Below are positions 1 through 7,712 of a stretch of 64,000 nt of DNA, piece after piece (within the stretch, counting starts at the first letter, position 1; each line of letters begins with the position of its first letter). A program made the position numbers and the translations under genes. The notes beneath the pieces are model-generated. The model was not told where the DNA came from and made no database searches. It saw nothing but the letters and a program-made list of their open reading frames with translations. The stretch is from positions 147,803 to 211,802 of the forward strand of contig NZ_JARYGY010000010.1 in NCBI RefSeq assembly GCF_029906345.1, in the 5' to 3' direction. Origin of the DNA: Aquimarina mycalae. Its GTDB lineage: Bacteria > Bacteroidota > Bacteroidia > Flavobacteriales > Flavobacteriaceae.

Positions 1-2160
1 TTTAACCGAAGCACCTAATATTTTTCTGATACCAATTTCTTTTGTACGTTGTTCTGCAACAAAAGAAGCAAGACCAAATAGACCTAATAGGCTTATAAAT
101 ATGGCTAATATTGTAAACACTCTTGCTAAGCTAGCAATGCGTTCTTCTGCTTTAAATTTTTTGGCATATTCTTGATCTATAAATTGATAATCAAATGGAA
201 CATTGGGGAAGTTGGTTTTAAATACACGCTCAATAATCTCTAAGTTTTCACTAACACTCTTTTCTGGGTTTAATCTTACATTATAGAAGGCAGTGTTACC
301 GTATCTGTCAAACACATACATAGATTGTTTTACAGGACTGTAAGGAGATTGCATAATAATATCATCAATAACTCCAATGATTTTAAGAGGAGGCATTGGG
401 TCAGGATCATCAACATCAGAATCTCGTATTAATTTCCCTATAGGATTTTTAATACCCATGTAATCAACTGCAGTTTTATTAAGAATAACACCTAACGAGT
501 CTGTTGGGAAATCGCGAGAAAAACCTCGCCCTTCAATTATTTTTGCACCCAAGGTTTCAACAAATTCATAAGACACATCTGTATAGGCTAAATCTTCTTG
601 AAACCCAACTGGTTTACCATCCCAAGTATACCCAGATCGATTTGACCATACATTTGTTGTAGGACTACTTGTTGTAGCCATTTCTATAGCTCCGCCAGAG
701 GAAATAAACTGATTTCGCATTATATCAGACTTACCTATAAATTCACTACTCATTACTGGTATTTGAATCAGACCTTCTTTATTATAACCTGTTGGTCTGT
801 CTTTACTATGCTGAATTTGACTCATCACGATAAGCGTACCTATGATAAGGGCAATAGACACTGTAAACTGAGTGACTACTAATATTTTACGAGGAAGTGC
901 CGCAAAACGGCCAGCTTTAAAAGTACCTTTTAATACAGAAACTGGATTAAACGATGATAAATATAAAGCAGGGTAACTACCTGAAAGGAAAGCGGTAATA
1001 AGAATAAATATTAATGATACCAGCCAAAATAAAGGATTTGTCCAAGGAAAAAGAATGACTTTACTTGCCAGATTATTAAAACCATTTAAAGATAACAGAA
1101 CAATTCCAATAGCTACAGAAAATGACAGGAGAACGATTAGGAAAGATTCACTTAAGAATTGAAAAATAAGCTGACCTCTTTGAGATCCTATTGATTTTCT
1201 AATACCTACTTCTGTGGCTCGTTTTTCTGAACGTGCTGTACTTAAGTTAATAAAATTGATACAAGCGAGTAACAAAATAAATATCCCTATGATTCCAAAC
1301 AACCATACGTTTTCGATACGACCTCCTTTTTGAATCCCATTTTCAAAATCACTTCTTAAATGCCAATCTTTCATAGGGAATAGAAAAATTTGAGGATTGA
1401 ATACTGCCTCACCAGGAGAAGCTTTTTTCTTGATGTCAATAATTTTAGAGGTAACTTGATCCATAGTTGTATGATCATTAATCTGCACAAACATTTGAAA
1501 CGAATTATTACCCCACGCGGTTTTTGCTCTTTCTAACCATGGTTGCGTAGTTATATAATATTTCCAAGGGATTAAGTAATCCATGTCATTAAAAGAATTA
1601 TTGTCTGGAATATCTTCATAAACCGCAGTAATAATTAGATCATCCTGATTATTCACTTTTACAATATTACCTACAGCTGTATCAGTTCCAAACAATGTTT
1701 TTGCAGAGGATTCTGATAGCATAATGGAATTCTTTTCTTTTAAACCATCTCTAACGCCTTCTATAATTTTTAAATTCAACATCTCTGGAGCGCCTTCTTG
1801 CATAGCGTTTCCACGTCTGTAAATATTAGTTTCTGCAAAACGGATATATCTAGGTTGTTCCCAAGAAGACATGATGATGTGTTTAAAATTATTTTTATAA
1901 TCTTGTCTAATGGCAAACTCTAATGGTCTCGGTATAGCGGGACCAGTGTCTATAATATTATTTGCAGATTCATGTTGAAATACTTGGGCGATCGTTGCAC
2001 CATTCTCGAAGTAATCGTTGTAATTAAGTTCATCATAAATCCATAGGCCAATTAGCATAGTTGCAGCCATACCAATTGCTAATCCTAAAATATTTATAAA
2101 AGAATAAACTTTACTTTTAAGTAGGTTTCTAAACGCGATTTTGATATAGTTTCTAAACAT
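1..2160 (-). CDS. MacB/FtsX-type ABC transporter permease, C-terminus cut by window edge
   Basis: Membrane subunit of a MacB-like ABC exporter. The reading frame opens with MFRNYIKIAFRNLLKSK at 2160 and stays open for 720 codons to base 1, where it reads GASVK, so the last segment lies outside the window (family members are about 800 aa). An N-terminal membrane helix (FINILGLAIGMA) is followed by a large periplasmic domain, then the FtsX core (IGIFILLLACINFINLSTARSEKRATEVGIRKS, shown in two parts in the DNA near 1190-1310), and a second core near 1-130 (GLFGLASF, EQRTKEIGIRKILG). This doubled FtsX arrangement is typical of Bacteroidota MacB-like permeases. It is transcribed after the ATPase at 2209-2886. 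The substrate cannot be read from sequence. Confidence 0.93.
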   Translation of the reverse strand, partial: MFRNYIKIAFRNLLKSKVYSFINILGLAIGMAATMLIGLWIYDELNYNDYFENGATIAQVFQHESANNIIDTGPAIPRPLEFAIRQDYKNNFKHIIMSSWEQPRYIRFAETNIYRRGNAMQEGAPEMLNLKIIEGVRDGLKEKNSIMLSESSAKTLFGTDTAVGNIVKVNNQDDLIITAVYEDIPDNNSFNDMDYLIPWKYYITTQPWLERAKTAWGNNSFQMFVQINDHTTMDQVTSKIIDIKKKASPGEAVFNPQIFLFPMKDWHLRSDFENGIQKGGRIENVWLFGIIGIFILLLACINFINLSTARSEKRATEVGIRKSIGSQRGQLIFQFLSESFLIVLLSFSVAIGIVLLSLNGFNNLASKVILFPWTNPLFWLVSLIFILITAFLSGSYPALYLSSFNPVSVLKGTFKAGRFAALPRKILVVTQFTVSIALIIGTLIVMSQIQHSKDRPTGYNKEGLIQIPVMSSEFIGKSDIMRNQFISSGGAIEMATTSSPTTNVWSNRSGYTWDGKPVGFQEDLAYTDVSYEFVETLGAKIIEGRGFSRDFPTDSLGVILNKTAVDYMGIKNPIGKLIRDSDVDDPDPMPPLKIIGVIDDIIMQSPYSPVKQSMYVFDRYGNTAFYNVRLNPEKSVSENLEIIERVFKTNFPNVPFDYQFIDQEYAKKFKAEERIASLARVFTILAIFISLLGLFGLASFVAEQRTKEIGIRKILGASVK

Positions 2161-2208
2161 GATGCTGGTGTTATCTGTTCGTTTTTTGATTGATTGATTG
2201 ATGATTGT

Positions 2209-2886
2209 TTATACTAAAATGTTTTCAGTCACTTTTTGTCCATCTAACATTCGTATAATCCTATGACTATATTTTGCATCGTGTTCACTATGTGTAACCA
2301 TAATAATCGTAGTTCCAGATTCATTTAGTTCAATGAGTAGATCCATCACTTCATTACCATTAGTACTATCCAGATTTCCAGTTGGTTCATCTGCAAGAAT
2401 AAGTTTAGGGTTGTTAACCACTGCTCTTGCTACTGCAACACGTTGCTGTTGCCCTCCTGATAATTGTTGTGGAAAATGATTACGTCTATGCATAATTTGC
2501 ATCTTTTCTAATACATCTTCTACACGTTTTTTGCGTTCTGCAGGTTTTACACCTGTATAAATTAAAGGGAGTTCTACATTTTCAAAAACGGTTAATTCAT
2601 CTATTAAATTAAAACTTTGAAATACAAACCCTACGTTGTGTTTACGAAGATCAGAACGTTTACGTTCGTTATATCCAGCTACTTCTTGTCCATTAAATTT
2701 AAAACTTCCTCCATCTGGATCATCTAATAAACCTAAGATGTTTAGTAATGTAGATTTTCCACATCCTGAAGGTCCCATTATGGCTACAAATTCACCTTCT
2801 TTTACATTAAAAGACAACTTGTTTAAAGCTATAGTTTGGACTTCCTCGGTCCTATAAAATTTTTCTAAATCAGTTATTTGTATCAT
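2209..2886 (-). CDS. ABC transporter ATP-binding protein, MacB/LolD type
   Basis: A 225-aa ATPase that powers the neighbouring permease. Walker A GPSGCGKST is at residues 38-46, the signature LSGGQQQRVA is near residue 142, and Walker B LILADEPTGNLDS is near residue 160, with a switch histidine in MVTHS. The short length and the GNLDS sequence match the LolD/MacB/FtsE group. It sits between the adaptor (27 bases upstream) and the permease (48 bases downstream) on the same strand, so the three form one tripartite exporter operon. No missing catalytic residue was seen. Confidence 0.95.
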   Translation of the reverse strand: MIQITDLEKFYRTEEVQTIALNKLSFNVKEGEFVAIMGPSGCGKSTLLNILGLLDDPDGGSFKFNGQEVAGYNERKRSDLRKHNVGFVFQSFNLIDELTVFENVELPLIYTGVKPAERKKRVEDVLEKMQIMHRRNHFPQQLSGGQQQRVAVARAVVNNPKLILADEPTGNLDSTNGNEVMDLLIELNESGTTIIMVTHSEHDAKYSHRIIRMLDGQKVTENILV

Positions 2887-2913
2887 TATATCCTCTTTTT
2901 TTAATTGATGTTT

Positions 2914-4164
2914 TTATTTTAATATTAATTCTTCGGTATCACCAAAACTATCATAGCTGGATGTCACAACTTTATCTCCTGGATGTAAACCTTCTATCAC
3001 TTCATAGTATTCAGTGTTTTGACTCCCTAAGCGAATTGCTACTTTGTATGCTGAATTTCCATCGTCACTTACTTTAAAAATCCAATTACCGCCAGTTTTT
3101 TGAAAAAAACCTCCTTTATGGACTAGCAAGGCTTGCTTCTCTGCACTTAATGCAACACGAATCTGTAAGTTTTGACCACGACGTATACCTTCTGGAACAT
3201 CTCCTTCAAACTGCATGTCTACTTGAAAACGACCATTAGTCACTTGCGTAAATACCTTTTTGATAACTAGAATGTATGTTTTATTATTAAATGTAAATGT
3301 TCCCTTTTGTCCATTGTATATTCTGGAGATATAGTGTTCATCAATATCAACACGTACTTTGAAACCGCTTAATACATCTATTTGTCCTAATCGTTCTCCT
3401 TTGTTTTTGGATTGACCAATTTCTGCATCCAGAGAGGTTAATTGACCATCTACAGGTGCGCGAACCACTAAATCACCTACTTTTTTACGCATTAATTCCA
3501 GAGCGCTTTGCGTTCTTGCATAAGAACTTTTAGCTTGGTTAAGTTCTTGTTTGGTTGACGTAGAATCTTGACTTAGCACTTGCTGGGCTAATTGCATACG
3601 TTGTTTTTGGTAGTTATAATCATTTTCAGAAGATTCATAATCCTGACGGCCGATTACTTTTTTTGCGTATAATTTTTTGTTCAGTTCATAAAGGCGTTTT
3701 GCTTCAATTAAACTGCTTTCTACATCAGTAAATTGATTACGTCTATTAATGGTATTTTGACGTGCAGCATTTTGAGAAATTTGCATTTGTGTCAATAAAT
3801 TATATACTGAGGTTTCTTGATTGATAAGACTCAATTCTAAATCTGTGTTTGACAATCTTAAAATAGGCTCTCCTTTTTTCATAATTGCCCCATCTTCTAC
3901 AAACTTTTCTTCAACTCTACCACCTTCTAATGCGTCTAAGTAGATCGTAGTAATTGGTAAAACGATTCCGTTTACTGGGATGTTTTCCTGAAAGACATCA
4001 TTTTTGATTGTATTTATAGAGATTCTTTCTTTTTCTACATTTAATTTAGAACCTCCAGAAGATTGCACAAATACAAATATAATGAGAGCTAATACCAGCA
4101 ATGCACCAATAAGCATAGCTATTTTTGATTTTGAAAATTGTTTCTTTTGAATTGGTACGTCCAT
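2914..4164 (-). CDS. HlyD/RND-type periplasmic adaptor (membrane fusion protein)
   Basis: A 416-aa periplasmic adaptor of a tripartite efflux system. One N-terminal membrane anchor (residues about 15-35, AMLIGALLVLALIIFVFVQS) precedes a lipoyl-like half (VEDGAIMKKGEPIL), a long coiled-coil rich in Q, N and R (residues about 115-225), the second lipoyl half (VRAPVDGQLTSLDAEIG) and a beta-barrel plus membrane-proximal region ending EGLHPGDKVVTSSYDSFG. It is the first intact gene of the minus-strand efflux operon. An outer-membrane TolC partner is not in the window. Family assignment is firm; substrate is unknown. Confidence 0.92.
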   Translation of the reverse strand: MDVPIQKKQFSKSKIAMLIGALLVLALIIFVFVQSSGGSKLNVEKERISINTIKNDVFQENIPVNGIVLPITTIYLDALEGGRVEEKFVEDGAIMKKGEPILRLSNTDLELSLINQETSVYNLLTQMQISQNAARQNTINRRNQFTDVESSLIEAKRLYELNKKLYAKKVIGRQDYESSENDYNYQKQRMQLAQQVLSQDSTSTKQELNQAKSSYARTQSALELMRKKVGDLVVRAPVDGQLTSLDAEIGQSKNKGERLGQIDVLSGFKVRVDIDEHYISRIYNGQKGTFTFNNKTYILVIKKVFTQVTNGRFQVDMQFEGDVPEGIRRGQNLQIRVALSAEKQALLVHKGGFFQKTGGNWIFKVSDDGNSAYKVAIRLGSQNTEYYEVIEGLHPGDKVVTSSYDSFGDTEELILK

Positions 4165-4223
4165 CAGTTTTCTTTTAGTATTTGGTTGAGGTTTATAGGT
4201 TGTTTAATTTCGAATTCAATGAT

Positions 4224-4691
4224 TTATTTCCAAACATATTTTATATATGGAACAACAGTTTCTTCTTTGTAATCGATATCTGTATTGATCATTAGTGTTT
4301 TGCCTATTTTGGTTTCAGGATTAAAATACATCATTGCCAAAGAGCCTTTACAAGAACCATTATGACCGATTAATAGGTCTTTAGAACCTATAAATGTCTT
4401 AGAAATAGATCCTACGTTTTGAATCGTATTGGTTTGATATTTCTTTTTATTTTTTGAATCTGAGTATCCAAAACCTTTATTATATAATATGTTGTTTTGA
4501 TCAATAATAGCAACAGAAAAACCTACAAGCTCTCCATCCTTATTCGCATTGTGTAAGGTAGTGGTTAAGGAATCTTTCACTACTGAATGCATGTCGGTAT
4601 TGGTCTTGTCTAAGTTTGTAGCCATTTGCTTCGAAAAAAGACCTATTAGACTTAGAACTAAAATTAAGATTGATTTGCTCATGATGATCAT
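4224..4691 (-). pseudogene. beta-lactamase-like serine hydrolase with large internal deletion
   Basis: A 155-aa product begins MIIMSKSILILVLSLIG, with a signal-like hydrophobic stretch; starts at 4691 or 4682 fit best and the frame stays open further upstream without coding character. It has the beginning of a class-C/PF00144-type hydrolase: GFSVAIIDQNN, KGFGYSD and the nucleophile motif SISK. It then jumps directly to a C-terminal piece (LLIGHNGSCKG, YFNPETKIGKTLMINTD). The intervening roughly 200 residues, with the Tyr-x-Asn motif, are absent although the frame is intact. Family members are normally 350-450 aa. It is probably non-catalytic and lies between the efflux operon and the divergent regulator. 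Confidence 0.72.
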
Positions 4692-4915
4692 TTTTGTTTG
4701 ATTGTGTTTTTTGATCTTATTATGTACGCTAGTTGTATAGTCAAGATGATGCCAAAAAATCAAATAGCTGAAAATCAATAATTTAGATGTTTTTGAAAAA
4801 ATAAAAGTGTTCGGTTTTGATACACTTTCTGTTCGAAAACAATACACTGTAGAAAAAGGGATATTTTACTTTTTCTGTTTTTTCAAGCTGAAATTAATTG
4901 TGTAATATTGTAAGT

Positions 4916-6262
4916 ATGGTTTTAAAGGAAGCAACGATATTAGTAATAGACGACGATATAGATGTGTTAACTGCATTACGTTTATTACTGAAACCACTTG
5001 TTAAAGAAGTAGTTGTAGAAAAGAATCCCAGTAATATTGGGACTCAAATAACTGGTAAAAAGTTTGATCTGATTATTCTAGATATGAACTTTAATGGATT
5101 GGTGAATACTGGTAATGAGGGTATTTTTTGGTTAAATGAAATCAAGAAGCAAAAATCAGATACTTCAGTTATTTTGATTACAGCCTATGCGGATATTGAT
5201 TTAGCTATTCGGGCATTAAAAGAAGGTGCATCTGACTTTTTGGTAAAACCATGGAAGAATGAAAAAATTATACAAACTATAACTACAATACTCGAAAGTA
5301 AAAAATCGAAGTCAACAAACAATGGTACACTGCATAGTAATGATTCGCCTATAATAGGTGAAAGTGATGCTATTAAAGATGTATTCTTAAAGCTTAAAAA
5401 AGTAGCGCCAACAGATGCTAATGTATTGATTTTAGGAGAAAATGGTACTGGTAAAGACTTAATCGCTAAAGCACTACACGATCATTCTAATCGAAGAGAT
5501 CAACCTTTTGTAAAAGTAGATGTAGGTGCTTTGACATCTAGTCTTTTTGAAAGTGAGTTATTTGGTTATAAAAAAGGAGCTTTTACTGATGCACGAGAAG
5601 ATCGCAAAGGTCGTTTTGAAGCTGCCAATGGAGGTACCCTATTTTTGGATGAAATAGGCAATATCAGTTTAGGACAACAGGTTCGATTGCTAACGGTGCT
5701 TCAGAATAGAATGGTGACGCCAATAGGAAGTAATGATGCTATTCCGATCGATATTCGATTAATATGTGCTACTAATATTGATCCTAAGATATTGGCAGAT
5801 GAAAAAAAGTTTAGAAAAGATTTAATTTATAGAATTAATACTGTAGATATTTTGATGCCACCATTACGTGAGCGAGGAACAGATATTACACTGATTGCAA
5901 AACATTTTATTGCTATGTATGCAGATAAGTATAACAAGAGTTCCTTTAATTTAGAAACAGGTTTTATTTCTAAACTTAAAAACCATGATTTTCCTGGTAA
6001 TGTTAGAGAATTACAATATGTATTAGAACGTGCAGTGATCATGGCAGATGGGAATGTGTTAAAACCTGAAGATTTAGTGTTTTCGTCAATAGAAAGACCA
6101 ACTAAATCGATCACTCCACAGAACATGAATTTAGATGATATTGAAAAAAATGCCATACTTACCGTATTAGAAAAAAATAAAGGTAATGTGTCTAAATCGG
6201 CAAAAGAACTTGGTATTACGCGTGCTGCATTGTATCGTAGATTAGACAAGTATGAATTATAA
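4916..6262 (+). CDS. NtrC-family sigma-54-dependent response regulator
   Basis: A DNA-binding response regulator of 448 aa from the ATG at 4916 (an in-frame ATG at 4898 would add six residues; MVLKEATILVIDDD is the usual family start). The receiver domain has the acidic pocket DDD near residue 12, phospho-acceptor Asp56 (LIILDMNF) and the conserved FLVKPW lysine. The AAA+ domain has Walker A GENGTGKD, the sigma-54 contact loop as GAFTDA rather than GAFTGA, and Walker B LFLDEIGN. A Fis-type helix-turn-helix ends the protein (SAKELGITRAALYRRL). It overlaps the kinase gene and is divergent from the efflux operon, its likely target. Confidence 0.95.
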   Translation: MVLKEATILVIDDDIDVLTALRLLLKPLVKEVVVEKNPSNIGTQITGKKFDLIILDMNFNGLVNTGNEGIFWLNEIKKQKSDTSVILITAYADIDLAIRALKEGASDFLVKPWKNEKIIQTITTILESKKSKSTNNGTLHSNDSPIIGESDAIKDVFLKLKKVAPTDANVLILGENGTGKDLIAKALHDHSNRRDQPFVKVDVGALTSSLFESELFGYKKGAFTDAREDRKGRFEAANGGTLFLDEIGNISLGQQVRLLTVLQNRMVTPIGSNDAIPIDIRLICATNIDPKILADEKKFRKDLIYRINTVDILMPPLRERGTDITLIAKHFIAMYADKYNKSSFNLETGFISKLKNHDFPGNVRELQYVLERAVIMADGNVLKPEDLVFSSIERPTKSITPQNMNLDDIEKNAILTVLEKNKGNVSKSAKELGITRAALYRRLDKYEL

Positions 6263-7595
6263 CGGTTACATTTTACGTCTTGTAGTAAGAATTATAGTAT
6301 TGGTTATGCTAATATATGGTTTACTATATGCTATATATATTAATACACCTGTATACATAGTACTTTCGAGTTTTTTGATTCTTTATCTATGCTATAGCAG
6401 TTATGTTTTTATAAAGAGAAGATTTATGGTTATGGATGATTTTTTTGAAGCCGTCAAATACCGTGATTTTTCTAGATGGTTTCCTGAAGATAGAGGACCA
6501 AAAGATATACGAAAACTCTATACGGGTTTTAATGAAGTAAATCGAACGATAAAAGATATAAATTCTAAGAATGAGGCGCAATATGTGTATCTACAGAAAA
6601 TATTAGAAATGGTAGATATAGGGATTATAGCCTATAATTTAGAAAATGGAAATGTGCTTTGGAGCAATGATTCGTTTAGAGAAACCTTGGATTTCCCATC
6701 ATTTAAGAATATACGTTTTGTAGAACGAAGAGCTCCCGAAATATATAATGTAATATTTGACTCTTACCATAGAGAGCCAGATTCTATTAGCATAGCGGTA
6801 CAAAATGAAAAAATAAAAGTACTAATATCTGATACAGTATTTCAGGTAGAGGAAGATGCTTTTAAATTAATTGTGCTTCAAAATATAGACAATACATTAA
6901 ATAAAAATGAATCTGAAGCTTGGAAAAAATTACTGAGTGTAATGACTCATGAGATTATGAATTCTATAGCTCCAATATCTTCATTGGCCGAAACGTTACA
7001 AAGCCATTTACAATTAGCAATAGAGAACCCTAAAGAAAATACATTAGATCTGGAAGATGTTCACGCTGGTGTAAAGACTATAAAGAATAGGAGTGAAGGA
7101 TTATTAAAATTTGCAAAAACGTATCGCAGTCTTAGCAAGGTTACACATCTCAATCTAGAAAAAAGAAGAGTAACTGATTTATTCGAGACGATAAAATTAT
7201 TGATGCAGCCTTCACTAGATGTAAAGAATATTGCAATTAATTTTGAAATCAAGACTCCTAAATTAGAGCTTGATATTGATAGTCATCTAATTGAACAAGT
7301 GCTTATAAATTTGGTTTTAAATGCTGTAGATGCTTGTAAAAACAGACCAGAACCGCTCATTAGAGTAATTGCAGAACAGACACCAAATAGATCGATTATT
7401 ATTAAGGTATACGATAATGGAACAGGGATCCCATTAGAGATTATGGATAGTATTTTTGTTCCGTTTTTTACTAGTAAAACTACAGGAAGTGGTATCGGAT
7501 TAAGTCTCTGTAAACAGATTATGTTACTTCACAAAGGTAGAATTATAGTGAATAGTAAGGAAGGAGAAGGTACTGTATTTAGCTTGGTGTTTTAG
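6252..7595 (+). CDS. NtrY-like membrane sensor histidine kinase
   Basis: A 447-aa sensor kinase, cognate to the response regulator with which it overlaps by 11 bases (translational coupling). Two N-terminal membrane helices (residues about 8-52) are followed by a linker and a PAS-like region, a HisKA domain with phospho-acceptor His in MTHEIMNS (residue about 233), and an HATPase domain with N box NLVLNAVDAC, G1 DNGTGI and G2 GSGIGLSLC. The periplasmic loop between the two helices is only a few residues, so the signal is probably sensed in the membrane or cytoplasm. It is followed by two hairpins at 7609-7692. Confidence 0.94.
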   Translation: MNYNGYILRLVVRIIVLVMLIYGLLYAIYINTPVYIVLSSFLILYLCYSSYVFIKRRFMVMDDFFEAVKYRDFSRWFPEDRGPKDIRKLYTGFNEVNRTIKDINSKNEAQYVYLQKILEMVDIGIIAYNLENGNVLWSNDSFRETLDFPSFKNIRFVERRAPEIYNVIFDSYHREPDSISIAVQNEKIKVLISDTVFQVEEDAFKLIVLQNIDNTLNKNESEAWKKLLSVMTHEIMNSIAPISSLAETLQSHLQLAIENPKENTLDLEDVHAGVKTIKNRSEGLLKFAKTYRSLSKVTHLNLEKRRVTDLFETIKLLMQPSLDVKNIAINFEIKTPKLELDIDSHLIEQVLINLVLNAVDACKNRPEPLIRVIAEQTPNRSIIIKVYDNGTGIPLEIMDSIFVPFFTSKTTGSGIGLSLCKQIMLLHKGRIIVNSKEGEGTVFSLVF

Positions 7596-7608
7596 TTGAA
7601 AACTACTT

Positions 7609-7651
7609 TCTAATGAATATAAACTCTATTCTAGAGTTTATATTCATTAGA
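7609..7651. repeat. 18-bp perfect inverted repeat (hairpin) after the kinase gene
   Basis: TCTAATGAATATAAACTC and its exact reverse complement flank a 7-base loop (TATTCTA) directly after the kinase stop codon. The stem is AT-rich and has no T-run, and a separate terminator hairpin follows 13 bases later. It could protect the 3' end of the kinase mRNA or be a small mobile palindrome. Confidence 0.75.
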
Positions 7652-7664
7652 TATATAAAACAAT

Positions 7665-7692
7665 AAAGCCTGCTGTTTTAACAGCAGGCTTT
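7665..7692. terminator. bidirectional intrinsic terminator between kinase and TonB receptor
   Basis: Arms AAAGCCTGCTGTT and AACAGCAGGCTTT form a GC-centred stem with a tiny TTTTA-type loop and A/T flanks on both sides. It lies between convergent genes ending at 7595 (+) and 7713 (-), so it can serve both. Confidence 0.8.
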
Positions 7693-7712
7693 AGATTATA
7701 TTAGAAATATAA

